NCBI GenBank assembly: GCA_035295125.1
Contig: DATGJP010000095.1
Span: 372,001 to 436,000, forward strand
Direction of reading: 5' to 3'
Length of the DNA stretch: 64,000 nt
Source of the DNA: JAICMB01 sp035295125
GTDB lineage: Bacteria > Acidobacteriota > Terriglobia > Bryobacterales > Bryobacteraceae
In this document: one piece after another, positions 17,775 to 26,725 of the stretch
How positions within the stretch are numbered: position 1 is the stretch's first letter
Layout: every line of letters begins with the position of its first letter
Position numbers and translations under genes: made by a program
The notes under the pieces: generated by a model
Databases searched by the model: none
What the model saw: the letters and a program-made list of their open reading frames with translations, nothing else
Told to the model about the DNA's origin: nothing

Positions 17775-20480
17775 ATGTCGTGGACTCGCTTTCTACGCCG
17801 CCGCCGCTGGGACGCGGAACGCGCTCGCGAACTTGACGCCTACCTCGAACAGGAAATGGCTGAGAACATCGCGAAAGGCCAACTTCCGGCTGAGGCCCGG
17901 GCTGCGGCGCGCCGCAAGCTGGGCAACCCTACGCTGGTCCGCGAGGAGATCTATCGTATGAACACCATCGGCTTTCTGGAAACGCTGGCGCAGCACCTCC
18001 GCTACGCAGTTCGCCAACTCCGTAAGAGTCCCGGGTTCACTGCCGCCGCGATCTTATCATTGGCGCTGGGAATCGGCGCGAACACCGCGATCTTCACATT
18101 GTTCGACCAGGTCCTGCTGCGGCTGCTACCGGTTCGCAGTCCCGAACAACTCGTCTCGCTAAAGATCAATCCGGAATACGCGGTGAACATCGGAAGCGAC
18201 TCGGTGTCGTACCCGATCTATAAACAGATTCGTGACAATAACCGCGTGTTCGCCGGAGTTCTGGGGCGCTACCGCCTCGATCTCGCCATCAACTATCGGG
18301 GGTTAACCGAGCGGGCCGACGGCGAGCTCGTCTCGGGAAATTACTTCGACGTACTCGGGGTTCAGCCCGCTGTCGGCCGGCTGTTTTCGAACGATGACGA
18401 TGTTAAGGATGGTGCTCATCCACTCGCGGTCCTAAGCTACGCTTACTGGGCCGACCGGTTTCACTCCGACCCGTCGATCCTCGGCCAGGCCATCACCGTG
18501 AATGGCGTTCCGCTCACCATCGTCGGAGTCACACAACGAGGTTTTGACGGCATTGAACTCGGTCAATCGCCGAAGATTCGAATACCGCTGACGATGAAGA
18601 GCCGCATGACGCGGGGCTACTTCTCGGAATTCTTCAACCTGACGCAGCAGCAGGCGTATTGGGTAATTGTTTACGCCCGGCTGAAACCCGGCATCACGCC
18701 GGAGCAGGCGCGCGCGTCGCTCGAACCCCTGTTTCACTCCCTGATGCTGGAGCAGATACAGGCCGGTGGACCGAAGGACCTGCTGCGTTCCGCGCTTGTC
18801 CTCGAGAAGGCCGCAAAAGGCCGCTCGTACCTTCGCCAAAGCTACGACACACCCTTGCGAGTGCTCATGGGCATCGTCGGACTGGTGCTGCTCATTGCGT
18901 GCGCCAACGTGGCCAATCTGCTGATCGCCCGCAGCGTCGCCAAGCACCGGGAACTCGCTGTTCGACTGGCGCTCGGCGCCGGGTACGCACAAATCGTGGG
19001 ACAAGCGCTCGTCGAAAGCCTGCTCCTTTCCCTAATGGGCGGCGGTCTGGGGCTTCTTCTGGCGATCTGGACCGACCGGCTCCTCATCAGTTTCATTCCC
19101 GGAGGTTCGAGCGGCGATCTCACCATCAACCTCGCCACCACGCCCGACCTGCGCATCCTGGCATTTACATTCGCGGTCTGCGTTACCACCGGATTCCTGT
19201 TCGGACTTGCTCCCGTCGTCCAAGGAAGGCGCGTCGAAGTCGTGACTGCACTCAAGGAACACGCAAGAGGCTTTGCCGGGGGGCTCGGCGGACGCGTTCG
19301 CCAGACCCTGGTCGTAGCGCAGGTGTTCCTGTCCCTGGTGCTCCTGATGGGCGCTGTTTTGTTCCTTCGTTCCCTTCAAAACCTTCGGACGGCCGATCCG
19401 GGCCTGAAAACCAAAAACCTCATTACTTTCGAGGTCAACCCGAGCCTCACCGGTTATGGTTCGGCCCGGTCGAGGCAGTACTACCGCGAGATCCTGCCGC
19501 GTATGCGTGCTCTGCCCGGCGTCGAAAAAGCCGCGGCGGGAGTCATTCGGGTTCTCGACAACGACTGGTGGGCGAGCTACGTGAAGGTGGAAGGGTTCGA
19601 GCCGTCCGCGACCGACAACATGTTTCCCAACTTCAACCTGGTTTCGCCTGCATACTTCGCGACGCTGGATACGCCACTGCTGGCCGGACGCGAGTTCACG
19701 TCGCAGGACCAGAACCTGAAACACCGGGTCGCCATCGTGAACCAGGCGTTTGCGCGCTGGTGCTGCGGCGGAAAGAACCCGGTGGGACGCCACATGGCGA
19801 TGCCCGACGGCAGCCACGTTAAAGTCGTCACGACGTTTGACATCGAAATCGTCGGCTGGGCGCGGGACACCAAGTATCAGAACATCCGTGAAGAGATCCG
19901 GCCCCAGGCGTTTCTCGATCAGGACCAGAATCCCGATGTACAAACGTTCAACATCTACGTGCGAACGGCGCTCGACCCCCAGGTAATGTACGCCGAAATC
20001 CGCCGAGCCGCTCACGATCTTGATCCCAACGTGCCCGTCGCCGGTTTGCGCACCATGGAACGGCAGGTCGACCTCATCCTCGCCACCGAACGGATGGTTG
20101 CGCTGCTCGCGGCGGCTTTCGGCTTCCTGGCCACGGTGCTGGCGGCAGTCGGACTGTACGGACTGATGGCGTTCAATGTCGCGAGCCGGACGCGCGAAAT
20201 CGGGGTCCGGATGGCGCTGGGCGCGCGGAGCGACAACATTGCACGAATGGTGCTGCGCGAAGTGGCGGTGTTGCTGGGGACTGGCATTGTCCTCGCGGTA
20301 CCGTGCGCCATAGCACTGGGCTACGCGGTCCGCTCGCAGCTTTACGGCATCTCGTCGACGGATCCGGCCAGCGTCGCTACGGCTACGCTGGCGCTGACGC
20401 TGGTCGCTCTTGCCGCGAGCTATCTTCCAGCGCGGAGGGCGGCGCGGCTGGATCCAATGATCGCGCTCCGCGAAGAATAA
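17775..20480 (+). CDS. ADOP-family orphan ABC permease, paralogue 4
   Basis: A 901-residue paralogue, the most divergent of the four: the first segment reads IFTLFDQVLLRLLPV instead of IFQLLDAVR, and the periplasmic domains share little with the others. An ATG at 17769 overlaps the upstream TGA, but the second ATG at 17775 sits at the same distance from GAGAGGA as the start of paralogue 2 and gives the matching N-terminus MSWTRFLRRRRW. Its last 98 bases overlap the 3' end of the convergent nitronate monooxygenase-like gene. Confidence 0.92.
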   Translation: MSWTRFLRRRRWDAERARELDAYLEQEMAENIAKGQLPAEARAAARRKLGNPTLVREEIYRMNTIGFLETLAQHLRYAVRQLRKSPGFTAAAILSLALGIGANTAIFTLFDQVLLRLLPVRSPEQLVSLKINPEYAVNIGSDSVSYPIYKQIRDNNRVFAGVLGRYRLDLAINYRGLTERADGELVSGNYFDVLGVQPAVGRLFSNDDDVKDGAHPLAVLSYAYWADRFHSDPSILGQAITVNGVPLTIVGVTQRGFDGIELGQSPKIRIPLTMKSRMTRGYFSEFFNLTQQQAYWVIVYARLKPGITPEQARASLEPLFHSLMLEQIQAGGPKDLLRSALVLEKAAKGRSYLRQSYDTPLRVLMGIVGLVLLIACANVANLLIARSVAKHRELAVRLALGAGYAQIVGQALVESLLLSLMGGGLGLLLAIWTDRLLISFIPGGSSGDLTINLATTPDLRILAFTFAVCVTTGFLFGLAPVVQGRRVEVVTALKEHARGFAGGLGGRVRQTLVVAQVFLSLVLLMGAVLFLRSLQNLRTADPGLKTKNLITFEVNPSLTGYGSARSRQYYREILPRMRALPGVEKAAAGVIRVLDNDWWASYVKVEGFEPSATDNMFPNFNLVSPAYFATLDTPLLAGREFTSQDQNLKHRVAIVNQAFARWCCGGKNPVGRHMAMPDGSHVKVVTTFDIEIVGWARDTKYQNIREEIRPQAFLDQDQNPDVQTFNIYVRTALDPQVMYAEIRRAAHDLDPNVPVAGLRTMERQVDLILATERMVALLAAAFGFLATVLAAVGLYGLMAFNVASRTREIGVRMALGARSDNIARMVLREVAVLLGTGIVLAVPCAIALGYAVRSQLYGISSTDPASVATATLALTLVALAASYLPARRAARLDPMIALREE

Positions 20481-21471
20481 TCGCTTCGGCTTCGGCCATC
20501 ATTTCGGCAACGATGTGGCCGGCGGGCTTGATCTCATGCACCAAACCGGCGCTTTCCCCCGCGGCCAGGCACATTTCGTCGAAATCGCCGATCGTTTCGG
20601 GTGTCGGTAAGATCGACGAGAACTTTGGCATCCGGTATTCCAGCGGCCCCAGCATCGTCGTGCCAATGAACTCGGGAGGATCGGGGGGTGGAGGCGTTTT
20701 CGTGTCGCGGCCTTCCCAATCCGCGACCACCCGATTGCGAACCACCCGCATGCGACCGTCCGGCCATTCCGGTCCAAAGATGCATGTGCATGCGATGTCG
20801 CCTTCGCCGGCCTCGATGACGCGGCGCTTGTACTCCGCATGAGCGTGCGCCTCGACACTGGCCACCAGGCGTGTTCCGACCCAGACTCCTTCGGCGCCCA
20901 GGACCAGTGCCGCGGCTACGCCGCGCCCGTCGGCAATGCCGCCTGCGGCGATCACGGGGACCGGGAGGGCGTCGCAGATTGCGGGCAGAAGGGTGAATAG
21001 CGCGGCGCTGCCTTGATTGTGTCCGCCGGCCTCGCTGCCCTGTGCGATGATCGCATCGATGCCCAGGTCTACGGCTTGGCGGGCGCGCTCGACGGAGCCT
21101 GCCTGCAACCATACCTTCGTTCCTGCATCGTGAAGACGATTGACCCACTCCTGGGACGGCAGATTCCAGAAGAATACGACCACCGGAACTCGCTCGTCGA
21201 TGCAGACGTCGACGTGTTTGTCGGTGGTCAGCGGGCCCGCCGGCGTAGTCTCGATGATGAAGTCGACCCCGAAGGGGGCGATCGTCATCTGGCGCGTCGC
21301 GCGGATCGCTTCACGCAGAAGCACAGGTGGCGCACCGCCTAGCGCGAGCATACCGAGTCCGCCGGCATTCGAGACTGCGGCGGCCAACGGAGGTTGGGCG
21401 AGAAACGCCATGCCGGCTGAGACGAAGGGAACTTGCAGGCCATACTGCGAGGTCAAGCGAGTGCGAATCAT
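20383..21471 (-). CDS. Nitronate monooxygenase / 2-nitropropane dioxygenase-like flavoprotein
   Basis: A 362-residue FMN TIM-barrel protein. Family features are the N-terminal GLQVPFVSAGMAFLAQPPLA, SNAGGLGMLALG, the IIAQGSEAGGHNQG motif around the flavin-site His, PVIAAGGIADGRGVAAALVL and GAEGVWVGTRLVAS. Such enzymes oxidise alkyl nitronates; some members are enoyl-reductase-like, so the substrate is unknown. The last 32 residues (from ILRGARS) are encoded antisense to the end of the fourth permease. They are Ala/Pro/Ser-rich and could be a recently extended tail. Confidence 0.88.
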   Translation of the reverse strand: MIRTRLTSQYGLQVPFVSAGMAFLAQPPLAAAVSNAGGLGMLALGGAPPVLLREAIRATRQMTIAPFGVDFIIETTPAGPLTTDKHVDVCIDERVPVVVFFWNLPSQEWVNRLHDAGTKVWLQAGSVERARQAVDLGIDAIIAQGSEAGGHNQGSAALFTLLPAICDALPVPVIAAGGIADGRGVAAALVLGAEGVWVGTRLVASVEAHAHAEYKRRVIEAGEGDIACTCIFGPEWPDGRMRVVRNRVVADWEGRDTKTPPPPDPPEFIGTTMLGPLEYRMPKFSSILPTPETIGDFDEMCLAAGESAGLVHEIKPAGHIVAEMMAEAEAIILRGARSLDPAAPPSALEDSSRQERPASAPA

Positions 21472-21523
21472 AGGACGATCTTAGTGGATGCAGCGAATCG
21501 AACGGGGTTCGGCCCTTTGTGAT

Positions 21524-21558
21524 GCAGGATGGCATCCTGCCGCCGGTTGGCAACCGGC
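21524..21558. repeat. Family A paired palindrome
   Basis: GCAGGATGGCATCCTGC is followed one base later by GCCGGTTGGCAACCGGC. Both are perfect inverted repeats around TGGCA. It lies just upstream of the nitronate monooxygenase-like start and next to a family B element. Confidence 0.85.
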
Positions 21559-21573
21559 GAAAATCCACCTCCA

Positions 21574-21672
21574 GCAGGCTATGGAAGGGGCCTTGGGACC
21601 TCTCCGGGAACGCGCAGGCGAAACCGACTGCGCCACCTTTGTCGTCATTCACTTTCGTCGAGCACGGCCGGA
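21574..21672 (+). repeat. Family B dispersed repeat
   Basis: This copy contains CTTGGGACCTCTCCGGGAAC, then the core GCGCAGGCGAAACCGACTGC and GCCACCTTTGTCGTCATTCA. It is bracketed by family A palindromes at 21524 and 21676. Together these fill the 237-base gap before the MFS gene; no gene is seen there. Confidence 0.8.
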
Positions 21673-21675
21673 GAT

Positions 21676-21693
21676 GGCAGGTTGGCAACCTGC
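21676..21693. repeat. Family A single palindrome
   Basis: GGCAGGTTGGCAACCTGC, followed by ACTAC, as at the end of the 22945 pair. It overlaps the approach to the 3' end of the MFS gene. Confidence 0.75.
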
Positions 21694-21708
21694 ACTACGA
21701 AGGGCGGA

Positions 21709-22920
21709 TTACCGTCTCGAGGTTTCGATGTTCGGCAGAAATGCAGTCAGGAGACCGATGGCGGGGAGGAAGGCGCAGATCTGGTAGACGAATGTAATGC
21801 TGGTCCAATCCGCTAGTTTCCCGAATAGCGCGGCGCCCAGGCCCGCCATTCCAAACGCGAGCCCGAAGAAGAGCCCCGAGATCATTCCCACTTTGCCGGG
21901 CACCAGTTCCTGGGCGTAAACCAGGATGGCCGAGAACGCCGACGCGAGAACCACTCCGATGATCGCGCTCAGGATACAGGTCCAGAAAAGGTTGGCGTGC
22001 GGGAGCATCAGCGTGAAAGGCAGCACACCCAGGATCGAGCACCAGATGACCCATTTGCGGCCGATGCGGTCGCCGACGGGTCCGCCGATGATGGTTCCAG
22101 CGGCGACGGCTCCCAGAAAGACGAACAGGTAAAGCTGGGCGCTCTTCACGGGCAGGTGGAACTTGGCCATCAGATAGAACGTGTAGTAGCTGACCAGGCT
22201 CGCCATGTAGAAATATTTCGAAAAGATCAGGGCGATCAGAACGGCGATGGAGAAGCCGATTTTTCTGCGCGAGAGAGCAGGCTTGACGTGCACGTCTTTC
22301 ACAGGCGCGTGCTTTCCAGCGGTCCGGTTAGCTTTATACCAACGGCCAACATGCGTCAGGACAACGATCGCGAGCAGCACAACGATGGAGAACCAGGCGA
22401 TGCTGTGCTGGCCTCGTGGAACGACGATGAAGGCCGCCAGCAGGGGGCCCATCGCGCTTCCCGCGTTGCCGCCAACCTGAAATACGGATTGCGCCAGGCC
22501 GTGTTGGCCGCCCGAGACCATCCGAGCGACGCGTGACGATTCGGGATGGAAGACGGCCGAACCCAGGCCCACGAGCATCGCCGCGACGATCAGCAGCGAG
22601 AAGGTCGGCGCCATTGAGAACAGCAGAAGTCCAACAAGTGTGAATCCCATGCCGGCCGGCAGCGAGTACGGCTTGGGGTGGCGGTCGGTGTAGAGTCCGA
22701 TGACCGGCTGCAGCAGCGATGCCGTGATCTGATACGTGAGCGTGATCAAACCGACCTGGGCGAAACTCAGACGAAAGGATGCCTTCAGCAGAGGGTAGAC
22801 CGCCGGCAGCAGCGACTGAACGAGATCGTTCAAGAGATGGCAGAAGCTGATGGCTGCCAGGATTCGATAAACCAGGCCTTCTGATTTGGCCTTGGTGGCT
22901 ACTAAAGTTGCGGCTCCCAC
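21709..22920 (-). CDS. MFS transporter, fosmidomycin-resistance (Fsr) type
   Basis: A 403-residue, roughly twelve-helix inner-membrane exporter. The N-terminal SFCHLLNDLVQSLLPAVYPL segment and the FHPESSRVARMVSGGQHGLA motif are characteristic of the fosmidomycin-resistance branch of the major facilitator superfamily. The GLYTDRHPKPYSLPAGM loop corresponds to the inter-helix 2-3 motif. It probably exports small organic drugs by proton antiport; the natural substrate is unknown. It is a single gene on the minus strand between repeat clusters. Confidence 0.88.
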   Translation of the reverse strand: MGAATLVATKAKSEGLVYRILAAISFCHLLNDLVQSLLPAVYPLLKASFRLSFAQVGLITLTYQITASLLQPVIGLYTDRHPKPYSLPAGMGFTLVGLLLFSMAPTFSLLIVAAMLVGLGSAVFHPESSRVARMVSGGQHGLAQSVFQVGGNAGSAMGPLLAAFIVVPRGQHSIAWFSIVVLLAIVVLTHVGRWYKANRTAGKHAPVKDVHVKPALSRRKIGFSIAVLIALIFSKYFYMASLVSYYTFYLMAKFHLPVKSAQLYLFVFLGAVAAGTIIGGPVGDRIGRKWVIWCSILGVLPFTLMLPHANLFWTCILSAIIGVVLASAFSAILVYAQELVPGKVGMISGLFFGLAFGMAGLGAALFGKLADWTSITFVYQICAFLPAIGLLTAFLPNIETSRR

Positions 22921-22944
22921 TTTTTTCAGTTTAGCGGGTGAAAT

Positions 22945-22986
22945 GCCGCCGATTGACAGGCGGCAGCAGGCTGGCAGCCGGCACTA
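22945..22986. repeat. Family A paired palindrome
   Basis: GCCGCCGATTGACAGGCGGC is followed by GCAGGCTGGCAGCCGGC and then ACTAC. Both are imperfect palindromes. The element overlaps the stop codon of the downstream NHL gene, so it may act as a transcript-end structure there. Confidence 0.75.
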
Positions 22987-24054
22987 CTTGGGGTGCAACA
23001 ACAATCTTTGGACGCGCCAGTTGAGCAACTCGGCCACCCAGATCTCATTTTCCGATGGGCAGGCGAGTTCGTGGATCCAGCCGAACTGCTTCGGCTGGCG
23101 GCCGGAGCTGCCGAGCACTCCCAGGACTTTGCCGTCGAGACTCAGCTTGTAGACGCGGCCGGGATAGGCATCAGAGCTGTAGAGATACTGCGTCGGACCG
23201 GGCGTAATGCAGATGGCCCAGGGTGAGCCGTTTTGCGCGGCGGCCCCTTGCGGGCTGGGCGGATTGCCGAACCATGGATGCACGACGGGCGGCAGCGGCA
23301 CGTCGATTTTGATCTCACGCTCGAAGGTTCCGTCGGGATCGAAGACCTGGATTCTGCGGTTACCGCGGTCGGCGACGTAAATGTTTCCCTTCGCGTCGGC
23401 GGCGATGCTGTGCGGGGTGTTGAACTCGCCGGGCTTGTTGCCGCGGTCGCCCCACTGCTTCACCCAGTCGCCGTTTTTGTCGTACTTGGCGACACGTGAA
23501 TTGATGTAGCCATCGCTGATGAAGATGTCGCCCTCGGGGTCCCATGTGACGTCCGTCGGCTGGCGGAACTGGCCGTCAATCGCGGGGCGCGGCGGGTTGA
23601 CGCGCGTCCAGGGGGCAGCTTCGTCGGAGGCTTCTTTCTTGCGGCCGAAGACCATCGTCACGCGACCTTCAGGGTTGAAGCGGATGATCATGTCCGAGCC
23701 TTTGTCGATGGCCCAGATGTTGTCGTATTTGTCGGTGCGGACGGCGTGCGCGTAGGACCAGGCGTAGAGATTCTTGCCGACCTCGCGGAGGAAGCGGCCG
23801 TCAGGGCCGAATTCCAGAAGTTGTGCGGCGGTGGCGCCGTAGGCCGGGCCGGTGGAATTGCCGCGCGAGAAGACGAAGACGTGTTTCTTGGAGTTGACCG
23901 CGATGCCGGAGACTTCACCGAAGTAGAGGTCGGGCGGCAGCTTCAGGGGGTTGGGGACGGAGTCGAAGGGGATCTCGGGCACCGTCGCGGGCATGTCATC
24001 GGCCAGCAGGACGGAAGTCAGGCATACAAATGCGATCGCGGCAAAACGATTCAA
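22984..24054 (-). CDS. Secreted NHL-repeat protein (amidating-lyase-like propeller)
   Basis: A 356-residue exported protein with signal peptide MNRFAAIAFVCLTSVLLA. At least four NHL blades are visible, for example FRQPTDVTWDPEGDIFISDG, FNTPHSIAADAKGNIYVADR and WIHELACPSENEIWVAELLN. The fold resembles the peptidyl-alpha-hydroxyglycine amidating lyase propeller, but the catalytic residues cannot be confirmed, so a binding or scaffold role is equally likely. It lies 31 bases downstream of the HupE-like gene and is probably cotranscribed with it. Confidence 0.78.
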   Translation of the reverse strand: MNRFAAIAFVCLTSVLLADDMPATVPEIPFDSVPNPLKLPPDLYFGEVSGIAVNSKKHVFVFSRGNSTGPAYGATAAQLLEFGPDGRFLREVGKNLYAWSYAHAVRTDKYDNIWAIDKGSDMIIRFNPEGRVTMVFGRKKEASDEAAPWTRVNPPRPAIDGQFRQPTDVTWDPEGDIFISDGYINSRVAKYDKNGDWVKQWGDRGNKPGEFNTPHSIAADAKGNIYVADRGNRRIQVFDPDGTFEREIKIDVPLPPVVHPWFGNPPSPQGAAAQNGSPWAICITPGPTQYLYSSDAYPGRVYKLSLDGKVLGVLGSSGRQPKQFGWIHELACPSENEIWVAELLNWRVQRLLLHPK

Positions 24055-24085
24055 GGCAGCCTCCTCAGGTCTTCTGAGTAAGATA

Positions 24086-25426
24086 TCAGAAGCTTGGGGT
24101 GCGGTTGTCGCGGCTTTGCAGCTTCGGACGCAGGACGGCGAGGAATAACCAGGCGAGACCGCCGAGAATCACCGCGATCATCAGCCAGCGCGTGGCGGTC
24201 GCGAGCATCGCGGCGTTCCAGGCGGGCCACTCGAAACGGAATTGACGAAGGCGGTCGGCCCGTTCCAGCATCCAGTGCCAGCCGGTGTGGGCGACCAGGG
24301 CGGAGAGAATAATCGTTCCCATGCGTTCGGCGACGGCGTAACGGAAGAAGAGTTCCAGAAGCGGGATGAGCGCAAGGAGCACGATGATCTGGCCAAGTTC
24401 GACTCCGACGTTGAACGACAGCAGCGACGTCAACAGGTGGGAACCGGCAAACTGCAGCGTCTCGCGCAGGGCGAACGAGAATCCGAAGCCGTGAACGAGG
24501 CCGAAGGCAAATGTGATGATCCAGCGCCGCTTGACGCTCGCCCCGCCGACGATGTTTTCGAGCGCCATGTACACGATGGACATCGCGATGAGCGTTTCGA
24601 TGAGCGGCGGGAACCAAAGGGCGTCCGGTCCGAGGTTATACGCTGAGGCGATGAGTGTGATGGAGTGCGCGACGGTGAAGGCAGTGACGACAGGAATCAG
24701 CGCGCGGAAACGGCGGAATGGAATCACAAGGCAGCACAGGAACAGGAGATGGTCGGTACCGTCTAGGATGTGGAAGAAACCCAGTTCGACGAATTGGAAT
24801 GCGGCTTGAAACCAGCGCGGGTCGAGATGGATAAGGCCGGGATCGCCGGTGTATTCGAAAGCTCGGACTGCGCCGCCGGGTGGCAGGAAACGCAGCGCCG
24901 TAACCACACGCAGGCCGAGTCGCGCCAGGCCGGGGTGAATCGAAAAGCGGGCGTGCTCCGAGTGGATGGGATACTCAAACAGCACATCAAGCATGACCTG
25001 GTTCCAGACGAGGTCCGCGGAGTCGGGAAGGTGTGCCGTGTTGAGGTGGGCGACGGCGTCGCTGTAGGAGCTGAACGACCGGTCGGACGGCAATGAGATG
25101 CGCGTCGCCGCAACACGCGGTTTCGGCAGACGCGCATCGTCCTCGTAGATCTCGACGAAGTCGGAAATCCAGAGCGTAGCCGCGTCGGGAAGCATCGGGT
25201 CGAGGCGTTCAAGGTCCAAAAAGCCTGATTTTTCAGGGAAAACAATGTCTCGTAACGCCTTGAGCGGGACGCGGACCAGCAGGTAGAGATGATTGCCGTC
25301 GGGTTTGACGAACGCCTGCACGGTGACGTCATTGGGAATGTCGTGAGCACGCGCACCGGGCGCCAAAAAAAGGGCGGTCAGGGCAATCGTGTATAATGGC
25401 CAGCGCTGTCTCCGACTAAAAGTCAC
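24086..25426 (-). CDS. HupE/UreJ-like multi-pass membrane protein
   Basis: A 446-residue protein. A signal sequence (LYTIALTALFLAPGARA) is followed by an extracytoplasmic domain to about residue 200 starting HDIPNDVTVQAFVKPDG. A C-terminal membrane domain follows with the HupE/UreJ_2 hallmarks FFHILDGTDHLLFL, HSITLIAS, FGLVHGFGFSFAL and FNVGVELGQI. The conserved histidines suggest metal handling (nickel, copper or cobalt), but no hydrogenase or urease is nearby. The gene is transcribed away from the second NHL gene, with which it shares a short divergent promoter region. Confidence 0.82.
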   Translation of the reverse strand: MTFSRRQRWPLYTIALTALFLAPGARAHDIPNDVTVQAFVKPDGNHLYLLVRVPLKALRDIVFPEKSGFLDLERLDPMLPDAATLWISDFVEIYEDDARLPKPRVAATRISLPSDRSFSSYSDAVAHLNTAHLPDSADLVWNQVMLDVLFEYPIHSEHARFSIHPGLARLGLRVVTALRFLPPGGAVRAFEYTGDPGLIHLDPRWFQAAFQFVELGFFHILDGTDHLLFLCCLVIPFRRFRALIPVVTAFTVAHSITLIASAYNLGPDALWFPPLIETLIAMSIVYMALENIVGGASVKRRWIITFAFGLVHGFGFSFALRETLQFAGSHLLTSLLSFNVGVELGQIIVLLALIPLLELFFRYAVAERMGTIILSALVAHTGWHWMLERADRLRQFRFEWPAWNAAMLATATRWLMIAVILGGLAWLFLAVLRPKLQSRDNRTPSF

Positions 25427-25468
25427 AGTTGGTATCGTAGCTTACAACAGAACCGGGAGGTGGGGAAA

Positions 25469-26716
25469 ATGAGGCGGAACCTGTGGATTGGCGGGACGTT
25501 ACTGGCAGTCATCGGCGCTTTAGGTGTTGCGTCGTCGATGCTGGGCCGGCGGGCGGTGGTGGAGGCGGCCGCAGTACAAGCGCCGCGGTTTGAAGTGGAC
25601 CCCATGTGGCCGAAGCCGCTGCCGAACCACTGGATCATGGGCAACGTCATCGGAGTTTCGGCAGACTCGCAGGATCACATCTGGATTATTCATCGCGCCG
25701 GGTCGCTGGAACGGATGGAGACGTACGCTGCTGCGAATCCAGTCGCATCTGAGTGCTGCGCTCCCGCGCCTCCGGTTCTGGAGTTTGACCAGGAAGGCAA
25801 CCTGATCGGCCATTGGGGCGGTCCAGGGGAAGGCTACGATTGGCCGGAGTCAAATCACGGGATCACGGTCGATTACAAGGGCAATGTTTGGATCGGCGGA
25901 AACGGGCGGCCGAAACCGGGAACGCCGGCTCCAACCCCAGGCCAACCGCCCGCAGGTCCTCGTGGCTACTACAACGACAACATGATCCTGAAGTTCACGC
26001 AGACCGGGAAATTCCTGTTGCAGATTGGCAAGCCAGGGGAGAGCAAGGGCAGCAACGATCCCGATAATCTGAAGGGTCCGGCGAAGATGTTCATCGATCC
26101 GAAGACGAATGAGTTGATCGTGGCGGATGGATACGGAAATCATCGCGTGGTGGTGTTCGATGCGGAGACCGGCAAGTACAAGCGGCATTGGGGCGCATAC
26201 GGGAACAAGCCCGACGACACGCCGCTCGGCCGCTACAACCCGGACGATCCGCCCGCGCAGCAGTTCCGCAATCCGGTGCATTGCGCGGAGCTTTCGCATG
26301 ATGGCCTGCTGTATGTTTGCGACCGGCCGAACGACCGCATCCAGGTGTTCAAGCCAGACGGGACCTTCGTGAAAGAGATTTTCATCGCGAAGAACACGCT
26401 GGGAGACGGCTCGGTTTGGGATATTGCATTCTCGAAGGATCCGCAGCAGAAGTATCTCTACCTGGCGGACGGCGCGAACGAGAAGGTGTACATCATTCTG
26501 CGCGAGTCGATGGAGATTCTGACGAGTTTCGGCGATGGCGGCCGGCAGCCGGGCGAGTTCTACGCTGTGCACAGCATCACGACCGATTCGAAGGGCAACA
26601 TCTTCACGACAGAGACCTATCGCGGGCAGCGCGTACAGAAGTTTGTTTATAAGGGTATGGCGCCGGTCACCAAGAAGGATCAGGGCGTTGTATGGCCAAA
26701 GGCAGGGAAGAGCTGA
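25469..26716 (+). CDS. Secreted NHL-repeat protein
   Basis: A 415-residue protein with an N-terminal anchor or signal segment (LWIGGTLLAVIGALGVASSM). NHL blades are clear, for example SNHGITVDYKGNVWIGGNG, LIVADGYGNHRVVVFDAETG, LLYVCDRPNDRIQVFKPDGT and FYAVHSITTDSKGNIFTTET. The motif FEVDPMWPKPLPNHWIMG near the start is recurrent in this acidobacterial propeller subgroup. GGGAGG nine bases ahead marks ATG 25469 as the start rather than the in-frame GTG at 25460. The function is unknown. It pairs divergently with the HupE-like gene and the other NHL protein. Confidence 0.82.
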   Translation: MRRNLWIGGTLLAVIGALGVASSMLGRRAVVEAAAVQAPRFEVDPMWPKPLPNHWIMGNVIGVSADSQDHIWIIHRAGSLERMETYAAANPVASECCAPAPPVLEFDQEGNLIGHWGGPGEGYDWPESNHGITVDYKGNVWIGGNGRPKPGTPAPTPGQPPAGPRGYYNDNMILKFTQTGKFLLQIGKPGESKGSNDPDNLKGPAKMFIDPKTNELIVADGYGNHRVVVFDAETGKYKRHWGAYGNKPDDTPLGRYNPDDPPAQQFRNPVHCAELSHDGLLYVCDRPNDRIQVFKPDGTFVKEIFIAKNTLGDGSVWDIAFSKDPQQKYLYLADGANEKVYIILRESMEILTSFGDGGRQPGEFYAVHSITTDSKGNIFTTETYRGQRVQKFVYKGMAPVTKKDQGVVWPKAGKS

Positions 26717-26725
26717 GTTGATGTA

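Noticed and set aside
25386..25397. TATAAT at 25392 as a promoter for the NHL gene
   Set aside because: No -35 element is at a suitable distance, and it lies within the opposite gene's signal peptide codons; evidence is too weak.
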